DNA from: Paulinella micropora
Taxonomy: Eukaryota; Cercozoa; Imbricatea; Euglyphida
NCBI GenBank assembly: GCA_009731375.1
Contig: BJOX01000002.1
Location: 478,137 to 498,822 of the forward strand
Direction of reading: 5' to 3'
Length of the DNA: 20,686 nt
This document shows, one piece after another, positions 9,285-17,915 of this stretch (the first letter of the stretch is position 1; every line of letters starts with the position of its first letter). The translations under genes were made by a program, and so were the position numbers. The notes under the pieces were generated by a model. That model was not told the DNA's origin. It did not search any database and saw only the letters and a program-made list of their open reading frames with translations.

Positions 9285-9570
9285 CCCTTTTCGAGTCCCC
9301 AACATCCTCCTCTGCCCAAAACCTCGGGAATGGGAGGGGAACGGAGATATATGCTCATATGAGGTGGAAAGATTACGACAAAGAGTGGTACAGGCGGAAA
9401 CCTCGAAGATGGCACTGATGAATATGGCTATGGTGAGAAGAACACGGTATTTAGAGGAGCAGAGATGGAAGAAGGAGAAGGAGGAGTGGGACAAAGAGAA
9501 GTGGGATAGAGGAGGGGAAAACGACGAGGACGGGGACAGACCTAACAAGAAGGTAAGGAGGGAGGAATAG
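9285..9570 (+). CDS. Hypothetical charged coiled-coil ORF, 5' end open at the gap
   Basis: The reading frame is open from the gap to TAG 9568-9570, with the first ATG at 9409. It encodes a heptad-like, very charged segment (YEVERLRQRVVQAET, then EEQRWKKEKEEWDKEKW) ending in an acidic then basic tail. A perfect-looking splice donor (aag/gtaagg) sits at 9553, 57 bp before a tattttag acceptor-like site ending at 9609. The downstream ORF is not in the phase that splice would give. No known family is recognised. Confidence 0.45.
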
Positions 9571-9611
9571 CGGATGCAGGGGAATACAATACATGCTTCC
9601 GTATTTTAGGA

Positions 9612-9770
9612 ATGGATGAGGGGGGCGAAAGAGAGAGGGAAGCGACGAGTGAAGATGAGGAACATAATGGGGAGACAAGTGAGGAGACGGAGGAGAAGGA
9701 GGACTCTGGGATAAGGGACATGTTGTCGTTTTGGGTGTCCAAGCGGGAAGAGGAATATCTTGTGACATGA
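9612..9770 (+). CDS. Hypothetical acidic small ORF
   Basis: This 52-codon ORF runs from ATG 9612 to TGA 9768-9770, directly after gtattttagga. It begins MDEGGEREREATSEDEE, stays Glu-rich, then ends in a more ordinary segment (MLSFWVSKREEEYLVT). Composition matches its neighbours, suggesting one of several pieces of a single split or broken gene. Confidence 0.4.
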   Translation: MDEGGEREREATSEDEEHNGETSEETEEKEDSGIRDMLSFWVSKREEEYLVT

Positions 9771-9801
9771 GAGCGGTCGGGAGGAGGTTCCTTATACGGC
9801 A

Positions 9802-10005
9802 ATGCATTTTCACAAGACAAGGGATCTAAGACAGGCGGAGGAGGCATATGTAAGGGCGATGGAAGAGTGGGAGGCGCATCTGAGGGACGAGGAAAGGGCG
9901 ATGATGGAGGAGGAGGACAAGAAAGCGGAAAGAAGAGAGGAAAGACGAAGGGGGAGAAATCGACAGAGGATATACAAGACACAACATCTGCCGTCCCTAT
10001 TTTAG
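9802..10005 (+). CDS. Hypothetical charged helical ORF
   Basis: This 67-codon ORF runs from ATG 9802 to a TAG that is itself part of ccctattttag. It carries a Glu/Arg-rich helix (EEAYVRAMEEWEAHLRDEER) followed by an Arg-rich stretch (EERRRGRNRQR). A gtaagg donor-like site lies at 9850 inside it. Confidence 0.4.
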   Translation: MHFHKTRDLRQAEEAYVRAMEEWEAHLRDEERAMMEEEDKKAERREERRRGRNRQRIYKTQHLPSLF

Positions 10006-10020
10006 GCAGTCTCGAGGTAA

Positions 10021-10149
10021 ATGAGCAAGCGGGAGTTGGAGAAATTCGAGGTGCGAGAGGACAAGAAGGAGTTGGGACGGTTGATGGGGTTGGAATACAA
10101 GATAGAGGAGGGGGCACAACGGTTTTTGGACTTAGTGGGCAACGAGTGA
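10021..10149 (+). CDS. Hypothetical small ORF preceding the 205-residue ORF
   Basis: This 42-codon ORF starts at ATG 10021, shortly after ccctattttag, and stops at TGA 10147. It begins MSKRELEKFEVREDKKELG and is helix-forming. Only 7 bp separate it from the next ATG, in another frame. The codons before that ATG also look coding, so the two ORFs are probably one gene broken by a small indel. Confidence 0.4.
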   Translation: MSKRELEKFEVREDKKELGRLMGLEYKIEEGAQRFLDLVGNE

Positions 10150-10156
10150 AAGGAGG

Positions 10157-10774
10157 ATGAAACGCCTAGTGGAAACGGAGCAGATAAGGAACGATAGACG
10201 TTGGAGGGCAATACGAGCCTTCTGGGAGATGGCATGGCAAGGATATACGGAGGACACGGTGGCAGGGGCGTGGAAAGTATATGCGACAACGGAAAAGGCG
10301 AGGTTCCAATTTGCTTTTATGGCGGTAATGACGAAGGTAGAGGGGACATGGCAAAGAACTGTTACAGACGGCATGGGCTTGCGTCAACGGGACGCCCCAA
10401 CAAGTCAGGAGGGGATTGACACTATGAGGACAAGAGGGGAGGAGGGTTGGATGGAATTTGTCGAACCTATACGGTTAAGGGGTTTCAAAGAAATGATGAG
10501 GCCCGAGGGACCGGACAAGGAGTTGGAGTTGGAAGTAAGGCGAGGATGGGATCGGGAGCTGCGAGGGGAATGTGAGAAGTGGAGAGAGGAGACAAGGCGC
10601 CTGGCGGCGGAGGCGAAGAAACGGGAGGAGGTTCCGGGGGCTGGGTCGGAGCGTACAAGGGAGGAGCCGAAAGAGGAGGAGTCTGTACAGTTGGAGACAG
10701 TGGATGACGTTATAGACTGGATGAGGGGCATGTCCAAAGAGGATCGGGATGAGATGATTAAGGACGAGATATAG
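10157..10774 (+). CDS. Hypothetical 205-residue charged helical protein
   Basis: This is the longest member of the upstream cluster, from ATG 10157 to TAG 10772-10774. It is Trp/Arg/Glu-rich: an N-terminal helical part (RRWRAIRAFWEMAWQG), a central GWMEFVEPIRLRGFKEMMRP, a long charged helix (ECEKWREETRRLAAEAKKRE) and an acidic end (VDDVIDWMRGMSKEDRDEM). No signal peptide, membrane span or catalytic motif is visible. Coding appears to continue in another frame at 10786-10941. Location just 5' of the gag-like region on the same strand suggests a leader or accessory ORF of the retrotransposon, but a separate broken gene is possible. Confidence 0.45.
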   Translation: MKRLVETEQIRNDRRWRAIRAFWEMAWQGYTEDTVAGAWKVYATTEKARFQFAFMAVMTKVEGTWQRTVTDGMGLRQRDAPTSQEGIDTMRTRGEEGWMEFVEPIRLRGFKEMMRPEGPDKELELEVRRGWDRELRGECEKWREETRRLAAEAKKREEVPGAGSERTREEPKEEESVQLETVDDVIDWMRGMSKEDRDEMIKDEI

Positions 10775-10785
10775 AGGTTGGGAGG

Positions 10786-10941
10786 AATATAGAGGACGAG
10801 GACATAAGGGAGGAAAGGGGTTTACCTTATAGACACGGAAAAACAATGCAACAGACAGCGGACTACGAGATAGTCAGGGGTTTGGAAGAGGTAGCGTTAG
10901 AGGCTCGAGAAAAGAAAAAGAGGAAAGAGAGATATGCCTAG
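10786..10941 (+). CDS. Continuation of the charged ORF in a shifted frame
   Basis: An open frame ends at TAG 10939-10941. It starts acidic (NIEDEDIREERG), carries MQQTADYEIVRGLEEVALEA, and ends basic (REKKKRKERYA). Its frame is one base earlier than the preceding ORF, consistent with loss of one base near 10772. Confidence 0.4.
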   Translation, partial: NIEDEDIREERGLPYRHGKTMQQTADYEIVRGLEEVALEAREKKKRKERYA

Positions 10942-11029
10942 AGGAAAGCGGAAATCAGGGGCGGTCATGTGTATATATATAGAGCGGGGACAAATAATAA
11001 TATCTCTCCCTATTTTAGTTTTTCCCATC

Positions 11030-12187
11030 ATGACAAGTACTGAGGAAGATTCCCAGCGTTCGGGGCCGACGTCACCGGTGAAGAAGCGGTTACCATTCAC
11101 TCCGGCGAGTGGGAGGAAACCTATGCTGACAGCGGAAGCGAAACGGCAGCAAGTGCCGGTGGCAACGGATCCAATGTGGGCGAAGAATCCTCCGACGATG
11201 ACCGACGCGTTCCACAAGCTGATGCAGGAAATACCGTCAATCGCGGCGGAGACGTACCACCAGCTGACACCAGCGGAATACGCGATATGGACAAAGAAGG
11301 CGGACGAGGGAGGTCTGTGGGAGGAAACGCAGGACTGGAGAGGGTGGACATGGTCGAGGGGTAAACATGCATACGGACCGGGTATGCAGATGGTATCGAT
11401 GGTTCTCTTAGCGGAAGCGTTGTACATGGGGGTGGGGTACTACAGGGGCAAGATACAGAACAAGTCGGAACTCGACAAGTACGCGATGGATCCCATGTTG
11501 CAGGAGGGCCAGTGGCTAACTTCGGGAACGGTGGACGACCTCTGCAACGTCGCACAAACCCAGAGGAGGACATTACAACAGATGGTGGGGAAGCTCGGGA
11601 AGGCGAGGTCGGACTGGGATGCGGATTTCACTAAGAACCCGGCGGAGGATTTGGCGGATCTCATTGGGTTGTACCACGAGGATTATGGCAAAACCGTACG
11701 GTTGATGTCGGGAAAAGCGTACCAAGCGATGATGGAGTACATGGCTCCGCCGGCGCCCGACTCGGCAACAAAAATGGAGAGGAGGGATACAGTTTTTGGG
11801 AAGCTGTTGGTCGATTCTCGGGCGTTGGGAGACCAGGCGACGGAGAACGAAAAGAATGCGAAGAAGAGGGAACTGCGGCAGTGGGTATTTGAGTTATCAA
11901 TTCTAAACGGATGTGTGCGGGCGTGGATCACGTGGATACGAATTCGGATGGCGGTGATGAAGATGGTAACAGTGGAGGCGTCGCCAGCAAAAGCGGAGAA
12001 AGAAGACGAGCAAGGGGCGGTATCGGCGGGGCTCAGACACGGACGGATCGAGATCTTCTTCGACATCGCGATCGGACAAGCGGCGAAGAGAGGAGAGTTA
12101 CGGTCGACCGAACATCGGCGGCAGGGAACAGCGGGAGCGAATCACCAAACAGTTGGCGAGGACGCAGCTGTTCAGGGAAGGGGGTAA
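11030..12187 (+). CDS. gag-like region, N-terminal part
   Basis: The ATG at 11030 follows ccctattttagtttttcccatc. The same frame is also open from ATG 10934. The protein starts polar and basic (SPVKKRLPFTPASGRKP), then has a mixed helical region with AFHKLMQEIPSIAAETYHQ, LTPAEYAIWTKKADEGG and a Trp-rich DWRGWTW near 11337. It continues as a probably structured segment to about 11900 (LSILNG). Beyond that another frame (DTNSDGGDEDGN, near 11938) looks more natural than this one, so a frame break around 11900-11935 is likely. I infer gag from position and strand; no standard capsid signature was recognised. Confidence 0.5.
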   Translation: MTSTEEDSQRSGPTSPVKKRLPFTPASGRKPMLTAEAKRQQVPVATDPMWAKNPPTMTDAFHKLMQEIPSIAAETYHQLTPAEYAIWTKKADEGGLWEETQDWRGWTWSRGKHAYGPGMQMVSMVLLAEALYMGVGYYRGKIQNKSELDKYAMDPMLQEGQWLTSGTVDDLCNVAQTQRRTLQQMVGKLGKARSDWDADFTKNPAEDLADLIGLYHEDYGKTVRLMSGKAYQAMMEYMAPPAPDSATKMERRDTVFGKLLVDSRALGDQATENEKNAKKRELRQWVFELSILNGCVRAWITWIRIRMAVMKMVTVEASPAKAEKEDEQGAVSAGLRHGRIEIFFDIAIGQAAKRGELRSTEHRRQGTAGANHQTVGEDAAVQGRG

Positions 12188-12505
12188 GAAGCCGATTGAT
12201 ATGACCAAGGCAACGGATTACGGGTACATGAACAAACTCCGGATGTCATTGGGGTACTGCAGAACGAGTGTAAAGCGGCACAATGCGGCCATCAGGCGGA
12301 CCAGATCTGCTACCTGTTGGGAACCTTGCTGGGAGCAAAGGGCGAGCACGTGAAGTTGGCGGACAAGAAGGTGTGGGAAGAAAACTTCAAGAGGGAATTC
12401 ACCGGCAAGCAGCTAGCGGAGGGGAAGGAGGTAGTGGATGCAGCCCACTTCGTCTTCGAGGAAGTTTATGGGTTTAGTCAGTTACTGGATAAGGAAAACT
12501 GGTGA
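12120..12505 (+). CDS. gag-like region, capsid-like helical segment 1
   Basis: Coding passes from one frame (REQRERITKQLARTQLFREG, near 12120-12180) to another after about 12235 (DVIGVLQNECKAAQCGHQAD, then QICYLLGTLLGAKGEHVK). The second part runs to TGA at 12503-12505. It is helix-rich with EFTGKQLAEGKEVVDAAHF and VFEEVYGFSQLLDKENW. A C-x4-C-x-H-x5-C set near 12262-12304 could bind metal, but its spacing is not the retroviral zinc knuckle. Confidence 0.45.
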
Positions 12506-12843
12506 CCCAACGGAGGGGGCTCAAGGATATTTTCTCGGAGATCGTGGGCTTTAGCTTGTTACACAGCAAGAAGGAGATCTACCCGTTGATACTATCGATG
12601 CTCTGGAGGGACGCGGACACGAAGTCGGTGGTCATAGAATTGGTGACACAAGCGGGGTTACATGCGGATTTGTCAACGGAGGGAAAGGAGCGGTGGCAAC
12701 GGAACGTCAAGTCCAACCCCGTCGGGTGGAACTTGGAAGAGGAAGATGCAACGTTGATCGATCGTATGATCAATATGCCGACGGTAATGGCGAAAATGCC
12801 GAGGCCACCGGCAACGTCATCCAGTTCGAGACAAGGGGGGTAA
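12502..12843 (+). CDS. gag-like region, capsid-like helical segment 2
   Basis: This frame overlaps the previous stop by four bases and reads GLKDIFSEIVGFSLLHSKKE, IYPLILSMLWRDADTKSVV and IELVTQAGLHADLSTEGKER. It then becomes a Pro/Ser-rich linker and stops just after a G6 run (12834-12839). The next frame continues with coding-like sequence from that G6 run, suggesting a base lost in the homopolymer. Helical content suits a capsid C-terminal domain, but this is inference. Confidence 0.45.
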   Translation: MTQRRGLKDIFSEIVGFSLLHSKKEIYPLILSMLWRDADTKSVVIELVTQAGLHADLSTEGKERWQRNVKSNPVGWNLEEEDATLIDRMINMPTVMAKMPRPPATSSSSRQGG

Positions 12844-13697
12844 GGGAATCATACCAATATAATGCGTATGGGCGGGGGGAACGGGCACCGCGGCGTGCGG
12901 GATATGCTCGGAGAGAGTACCAACCATATGGGTCGCGACGTGACGGGGAGCAGCGACGACAAGCACTACCGGTATACAATGTGGGGCGGGCACAGTCATC
13001 GAGAGGATCGGTCAGTTTCAACGCGGGTTTCCACGCACGAGCGTTGCCGAACACGGAGCTGGCTCCAAACCAGGCACGGTACCCACCGGATTCGGCGCTC
13101 ATCGAGGGTTTTCCGAAGCACGCCAGGCGGGCAATTCGGGCGAGGCATTGGAATTTGGATTCGTGCTAAACAGCAATCGGAATGCATTGGTTGGGGATCC
13201 AGGGGTCTTGCCAGGTGAGCCACAAGCAGGAAATGTGGCATGACGACTTGGCTCGGTGCAGTGAGGAAACAAAGAGGGAGGCATACACCGAACTGAAGGA
13301 GGCGATTCGGCATGGGATATGGCAGCTCGGAGGGCTGGAGACGATGTTTCCACAGGAAGAGCTACCAGCGTTGCGGGAACTCAACGAGCGGAACATCCAG
13401 GAGAGGAGCTGGACGCGGAAGGATCGTAGCTACTACGAGAGAGCGGCCAACATGCGACCGATACAGAACGAGGGGGGGAGGAATACCTTCCGGGGTCGAG
13501 ACGGAAGGGGCAGAGGTGGTCAGCGGGGAAGCCAAGGCGGATGGCAACGGAGCCAGGCGGCGGCGCCACGGCCGAGCATGGGCTCGCAGGTACAGAACCT
13601 GAGTTATGAGCGACAGGCTCAGAGGACGGGGTTGGGGATACAGGCGGCACACCACTCTCTCATTTGCCATATGTGCATCCGGATCGACAGGCGTTGA
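12835..13697 (+). CDS. gag-like region, Arg/Gly-rich nucleocapsid-like segment
   Basis: The first part (12835-13130) is Arg/Tyr-rich: YNAYGRGERAPRRAGYARRE, then SRRDGEQRRQ. The frame then appears to move briefly (GNSGEALEFGFVLNSNRNAL near 13130-13190). A third part, from about 13200 to TGA 13695-13697, has MWHDDLARCSEETKREAY and a dense RGG stretch (FRGRDGRGRGGQRGSQGGWQ, near 13485-13545). RGG boxes bind RNA, so this may replace the zinc knuckle of ordinary gag. No canonical C-x2-C-x4-H-x4-C is seen. Confidence 0.45.
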
Positions 13698-14178
13698 TTG
13701 CAGGGGCGGGAGCGGGAACGCAGGAACGACAAGGGGAACCCGAGGGGACGGGATCCAAGACGGGTACGGATCACATAATAGAGGAAATAGAGCGGAAATA
13801 TGCGGAAACACATGGGATATATGATCAGGAGCGGCCTCGGAGGGAGGAGGAAACGCGTCCGCGCACGTGCGGGTGGTGAGGGTCAACTTGGCAGGTGAGG
13901 CTGTGGCATGTGCGGTAGAGGGAACAAGAGGGCATGGGGAATTTTTGTCTGACAGGGGAACGGCGGAAGGGACGGCGGCTTGGGAGGAGCGACAAGTCGG
14001 GATACGGGAGCCCTGGGAGGGACATTACAACGAGGGAATACGTGGATCTGACATAGGACATAAGCAGGTGAGAGAAGAGGACACAAGAGGAAGCACAGAA
14101 CGACATGCGAAACAGCAGAAAGCAGAGGAGCGAGCATGTAGCGGGGGGACACAAATAGTATTAGGGGGGAACACATAA
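13640..14178 (+). CDS. Charged linker between the gag-like and protease-like regions
   Basis: Two overlapping frames look coding. One runs to 13879, with LPYVHPDRQALIAGAGAGTQ and IIEEIERKYAETHGIYDQER. The next, one base earlier, runs about 13867-14178 with RVVRVNLAGEAVACAVEGTR and a Lys/Glu/Gln-rich tail. Near two G6 runs (14142-14147 and 14164-14169) coding passes to the protease frame. No domain is recognised. Confidence 0.35.
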
Positions 14179-15122
14179 ATAGCGGAAATAAGGAGAGCGG
14201 AAAGCAAGAGAGACAGGATAAAGAGGAGCGACAAGAGAGCAGTGAGGGTACGCGGGAAGAGGAGAAACAGAAAAGTCAGAGAGAGGAAGAAGTCAGGAAG
14301 CGGCAGGACGAGCGACGATTACTGGAGACACATTGGAAGATGGCTAACAGGTATGAAACGCGAAGGCCGTTGCCTACGGTTAGTCAGATTAAAACATTTG
14401 ATTTACCTTTAGCGTATACTCGGGTCAAGGTACTGCAACTTGGCGGAGAAACAGTGATCGGTAATGATACGATGGCGGCTATCAACGTGATGGGCAAACG
14501 TTTCTGCGACACATATGGCGGGCAAGACTGGTTCAAACAGATCCTGAGGAGCACGAGGGGTTGGGTAAAGGGGGTCTCGGGCAGCACGGCGATCACGGGT
14601 ACAATGATGCTCACGTTTGAGCTCAAGGGGGGCAATACATACACGCACAAGTTTTGGGTTGTTCCGGCGTATACGGGGGGCCTGTTACGGAACTTCGAAG
14701 CACTACGGCGGATGCATACATATATAGATTGTGGGAGAAAGGAGATACGTTACGGGACGGGGGAAAATGCCCCGATATATACGGTGGTGGGGGACGAGCC
14801 GGAAGGCGAGGTGGGAGACACACCCGGGGCGTGGGTGACAAGTGATTTCTTCACGACGGCACGGATAGAATTGGACGGAGGGGAAGCGAACAAAGAGGCT
14901 CAGCGCGAAGCTTTTGTAGTGGGGGAGCCCAAAGCGGAACAGGAGGATAGCGAGTCGGAGGACGAATGGACGAGCGCGAGGATAGTGGCAGTGATCGACG
15001 AGAGGTTGGAATATTTCCGGAAACAGAGGGAGGAGGGGTCGGATGGTTTTCCGAGACATGGGCGGGATTCGGGATATCAGCACAAGGAGATGGACGAACG
15101 GGTGTTGCCGATGGCGCAATAG
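14142..15122 (+). CDS. Retropepsin-like protease region with an altered active-site triplet
   Basis: This frame is open from 14142, with an ATG at 14340. A charged N-terminal linker (KQERQDKEERQESSEGTREE) leads to a protease-like fold: VKVLQLGGETVIGNDTMAAI, with its Asp at 14466-14468, then KGVSGSTAITGTMMLTFEL and THKFWVVPAYTGGLL. The usual Asp-Thr/Ser-Gly is Asp-Thr-Met here. Downstream is an acidic tail (AEQEDSESEDEWTSA). It ends at TAG 15120-15122, but the same frame continues open after the TAG into RT. A protease would cleave the polyprotein. Activity is doubtful with this triplet. Confidence 0.55.
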   Translation, partial: RGDTNSIRGEHINSGNKESGKQERQDKEERQESSEGTREEEKQKSQREEEVRKRQDERRLLETHWKMANRYETRRPLPTVSQIKTFDLPLAYTRVKVLQLGGETVIGNDTMAAINVMGKRFCDTYGGQDWFKQILRSTRGWVKGVSGSTAITGTMMLTFELKGGNTYTHKFWVVPAYTGGLLRNFEALRRMHTYIDCGRKEIRYGTGENAPIYTVVGDEPEGEVGDTPGAWVTSDFFTTARIELDGGEANKEAQREAFVVGEPKAEQEDSESEDEWTSARIVAVIDERLEYFRKQREEGSDGFPRHGRDSGYQHKEMDERVLPMAQ

Positions 15123-16290
15123 TATTACGTGGTGTGCAACGCGGACAAGCCCAGTCAGGCTATGGCGGAGATTCTGAGCTTCCTAGAGGAAAAATGGGGG
15201 AGCCCACCCATCATAGCGGACTCGGTTTCACAGATCAAGAGGACACTGAAGAATCGGCTGTCACACGGGGACTTCACCATCATGTTCCCGGTGGGAAGGA
15301 GGACGGAGATGTGGTGGTACGACATAGAGGATTTCTTGATAGCGGACCCAATACCGATACCGAGTCGCACGCAGAAGTTGGTGGTGGCCTGTCGGCTGGG
15401 TACGAGGAAGATAGCGAGGCGGTACCGGGAAGAACTCCTAGAGCGGGACCTAGCGGCCATACGGGATGAGGCTTTCACGCATATAGCCGGGGTGTATCAC
15501 AGAACGCATGCCATCCAATACGCTATGATGATCGACCAGCTGGCGCGTTATGCGAATCAGGAGCGGAAAACTCCCACGTTATATCTGTCGAGAGAGGGGA
15601 TGGATGGAGACGGAACGGAGGTGGCGGTAGAGGATATACAGGGGCGAGCGACGGAGGAGCAGATCAAAGAGGAGACGGATAAGGCGAGACAGGCGTTACA
15701 GGAACAATCGGAAACATGGGAAGGCACTTCGGAGGAGAAGGCAGCGGCTTTGGGAGTTATGGAAGACAACATCCAAGTTTTCGGCCCTCTGGAAGGAGGA
15801 TCGGTAACAAGCCACATTGCGGTTTTCGAACGGGAGTTGGGGCAAGAGGTACCGGGGATAGGACGGCCTTCGCGGTTGAGCCATCACGAGGATCGGATCG
15901 CTAGGGAGATGACGGCGGAGCTTTTGGAAAAGGGGCTGATCGTGGCGCGCCTATCCAAGTATGCGTCTCTGGTGCGCATGGCGACAAAACCAGACGGGAC
16001 GTTGCGGATGTGCATTGATTACTGGCGGATAAACGAGATCATCAAGAAGATAGAGACGCCAGTGCCGGATGTGCGGAGAGGTATAGAGGTGTTACAGAAC
16101 GCGAAGATATACTCGACACTGGATTTGAAGAGCGGATTTTGGCAGATTCCCCTGGCGGAGGAAAGTCGGTACCTAACAGCGTTTATGGTGGGGATGACAA
16201 CATATGTCTGGAAGGTTTTACCCATGGGGTTGAAGGTGGCACCCGGCAGATTTCAAGAGGCTATGACCAAGATGTTGGGAGCCAAATATA
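15123..16290 (+). CDS. Protease-RT linker and N-terminal two-thirds of reverse transcriptase
   Basis: The frame continues directly from the protease region past one TAG. The first roughly 230 codons form a linker (RRTEMWWYDIEDFLIADPIP; ARRYREELLERDLAAIRDEA). RT begins near 15780, with the palm motifs KPDGTLRMCIDYWRIN (about 15990-16035), motif A with its catalytic Asp at 16122 (STLDLKSGFWQIPL) and motif B (LPMGLKVAPGRFQ, 16218-16256). At about 16285 this frame turns into non-RT sequence and the RT continues one base earlier. RT copies the element RNA to DNA in the cytoplasm. Confidence 0.85.
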
Positions 16291-17041
16291 GGATGCGGAA
16301 TTTGCGGAAAAGTATGGGGATACGACGGGGTACGCGTTTGCGTATCTTGACGATGTGGTTATATTTTCGCAATCGGTGGAGGAACACATACAACACCTGA
16401 GGGATGTTATGAGGCGGGTGAAGGCGTTTGGATTCAGGTTGAATGCCAAGAAATGTCATTTCCTTCAAAAGCGGATCCAGTATCTGGGTTATGACATAGA
16501 AAACGGAACATGTTCGATTGCCAGGAAGAAGCGGGAAGCGCTAGCGGCTATGCTTTTGCCGGAAACGAAGTCGGATTTACACTCTTTTGTGTCCCTGGCA
16601 CAGTACTATGGCGGGTTCATACCGGGGTTCGCGGACATAGCAGAACCAATAAGGGTGTACATGAAGGAGGGCAAATGCGACGCGAAGGGGGAATGGCCTC
16701 CGAAGGTGGAAGCGGCTGTTAAGGAGTTGCGGAAGCACGTCTTGAGAGACCCGTGGAAAGGGGGTACGGTGTTGCAACTTCCCAATTTTCACCGGAGCTT
16801 CATATTGGATACGGACGCGTCGGCCTACGCGATCGGCGGAGTGTTGCAGCAAAGGGATGACGAGGGGCGCTTGCGGCCGGTGATGTTCCTGAGTCGGCGG
16901 ATGACGAAACCGGAACAACAGTACTGCACGCGGCAGCGGGAGGCATTAGCTATAGTCTGGGGTTTCAAGAAGCTGCGAGATTATCTGTGGGGGGCAAAGG
17001 GAACGACGGTGCGGTCGGACCACAACAACCTGCAGTGGTGA
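16291..17041 (+). CDS. Reverse transcriptase C-terminal part and RNase H
   Basis: After a stop at 16289 this frame carries RT motif C, FAYLDDVVIFS (about 16337-16369), followed by LNAKKCHFLQKRIQYLGY and the thumb/connection typical of Ty3/gypsy. RNase H follows: FILDTDASAYAIGGVLQQ (about 16799-16852), the QREALAIVWGFKKLRDYLWG helix, and SDHNNLQW near 17018-17038. It stops at TGA 17039-17041, but the RNase H end (TGRLARWQLELSEYDFTIEF) goes on one base earlier. All major acidic residues appear present. Confidence 0.85.
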
Positions 17042-17915
17042 TGTCTCAAGATCACACGGGGAGGTTAGCGAGATGGCAGCTGGAGCTATCGGAATATGAT
17101 TTCACGATCGAGTTTATATCGGGCAAGGATAACTATAGGGCGGATTACTTGTCACGGGGAGGGGGACCGACGGAGGAGGACAAGGCGGGGGAGCGGGAAG
17201 CGGGATTGGAGGAAGCGGACAGGGGTGAAAGGAAGGGACAACAGGCTCCAGGCGTCTTCGCACTACGACCGGTTTATGACGCGGAAAAGAAGAGCGGCAT
17301 GAATCTGACGAGATTCCATTTCAAGACAGCGGCGGCGGTTTTGTCCGTACTGGGACACATGGATCTCGAGGTAGAGGAACAGAGAGCGGACTTCTGCAAC
17401 AGGAAGCCGATAAACGGAATGGAATATGCGGAGGGGGTGGCGGAAATACACAGACACGGAGAGACAATCAAGCGGGACGACGTGCAATACTACGAAGCGG
17501 CTCATGTGCGGGTGGCGGAGTGTTGTGAGCAGCACGGAACGGAGGAGGCTCAGAAGGGGTACGAGGAGGAGATGTGGAAAGAGGCGACACAAGGGGAACA
17601 GCCGGAGGATGAGGTGGTGGATGCCAAGCCTTTCCCATGGCGGACCATGCCTTTGGTGGGGAACATACTGATTCCCACAAAGGAGGAGGCGGCAGGACAG
17701 ACAGCAGCGAAGCCGGAACTCAAAGTGGCGAAGACACACCCGAGTAGAGTGGCGATGGAGCTGGAGAATAAAACGGAGATTAAGTTTGCGTCGGTGGCGA
17801 TGTTTCGGAAGCTGACGAAGGATAGCAAGGAGTGGGAGCGGTTCATAGCTCATCAGGAGAAGCCGACGGAGGTCTCGGAGGATGCGGATATACGACCGGA
17901 AAAAGAAGTATACGT
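17042..17915 (+). CDS. RNase H C-terminus and a long RNase H-integrase spacer
   Basis: The start completes RNase H (GRLARWQLELSEYDFTIEF, then SGKDNYRADYLSRG ending near 17160). A spacer of about 240 codons follows before the integrase signature appears near 17900. It is charged and without known domain: KTAAAVLSVLGHMDLEVEEQ, AAHVRVAECCEQHGTEEAQK, PFPWRTMPLVGNILIPTKEE, FASVAMFRKLTKDSKEWERF. In most Ty3/gypsy elements this junction is much shorter. It may hold a structured insertion, since the second half contains hydrophobic segments. At about 17915 coding moves to another frame. Confidence 0.6.

Noticed and set aside
12495-12510. Programmed -1 frameshift at the TGGTGACC overlap
   Set aside because: No clear slippery heptamer is visible and it is one of many similar breaks, so a base loss is simpler.
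13362-13886. 174-codon minus-strand ORF opposite the RGG segment
   Set aside because: It is a shadow of the GC- and purine-rich plus-strand coding sequence, which has recognisable features.
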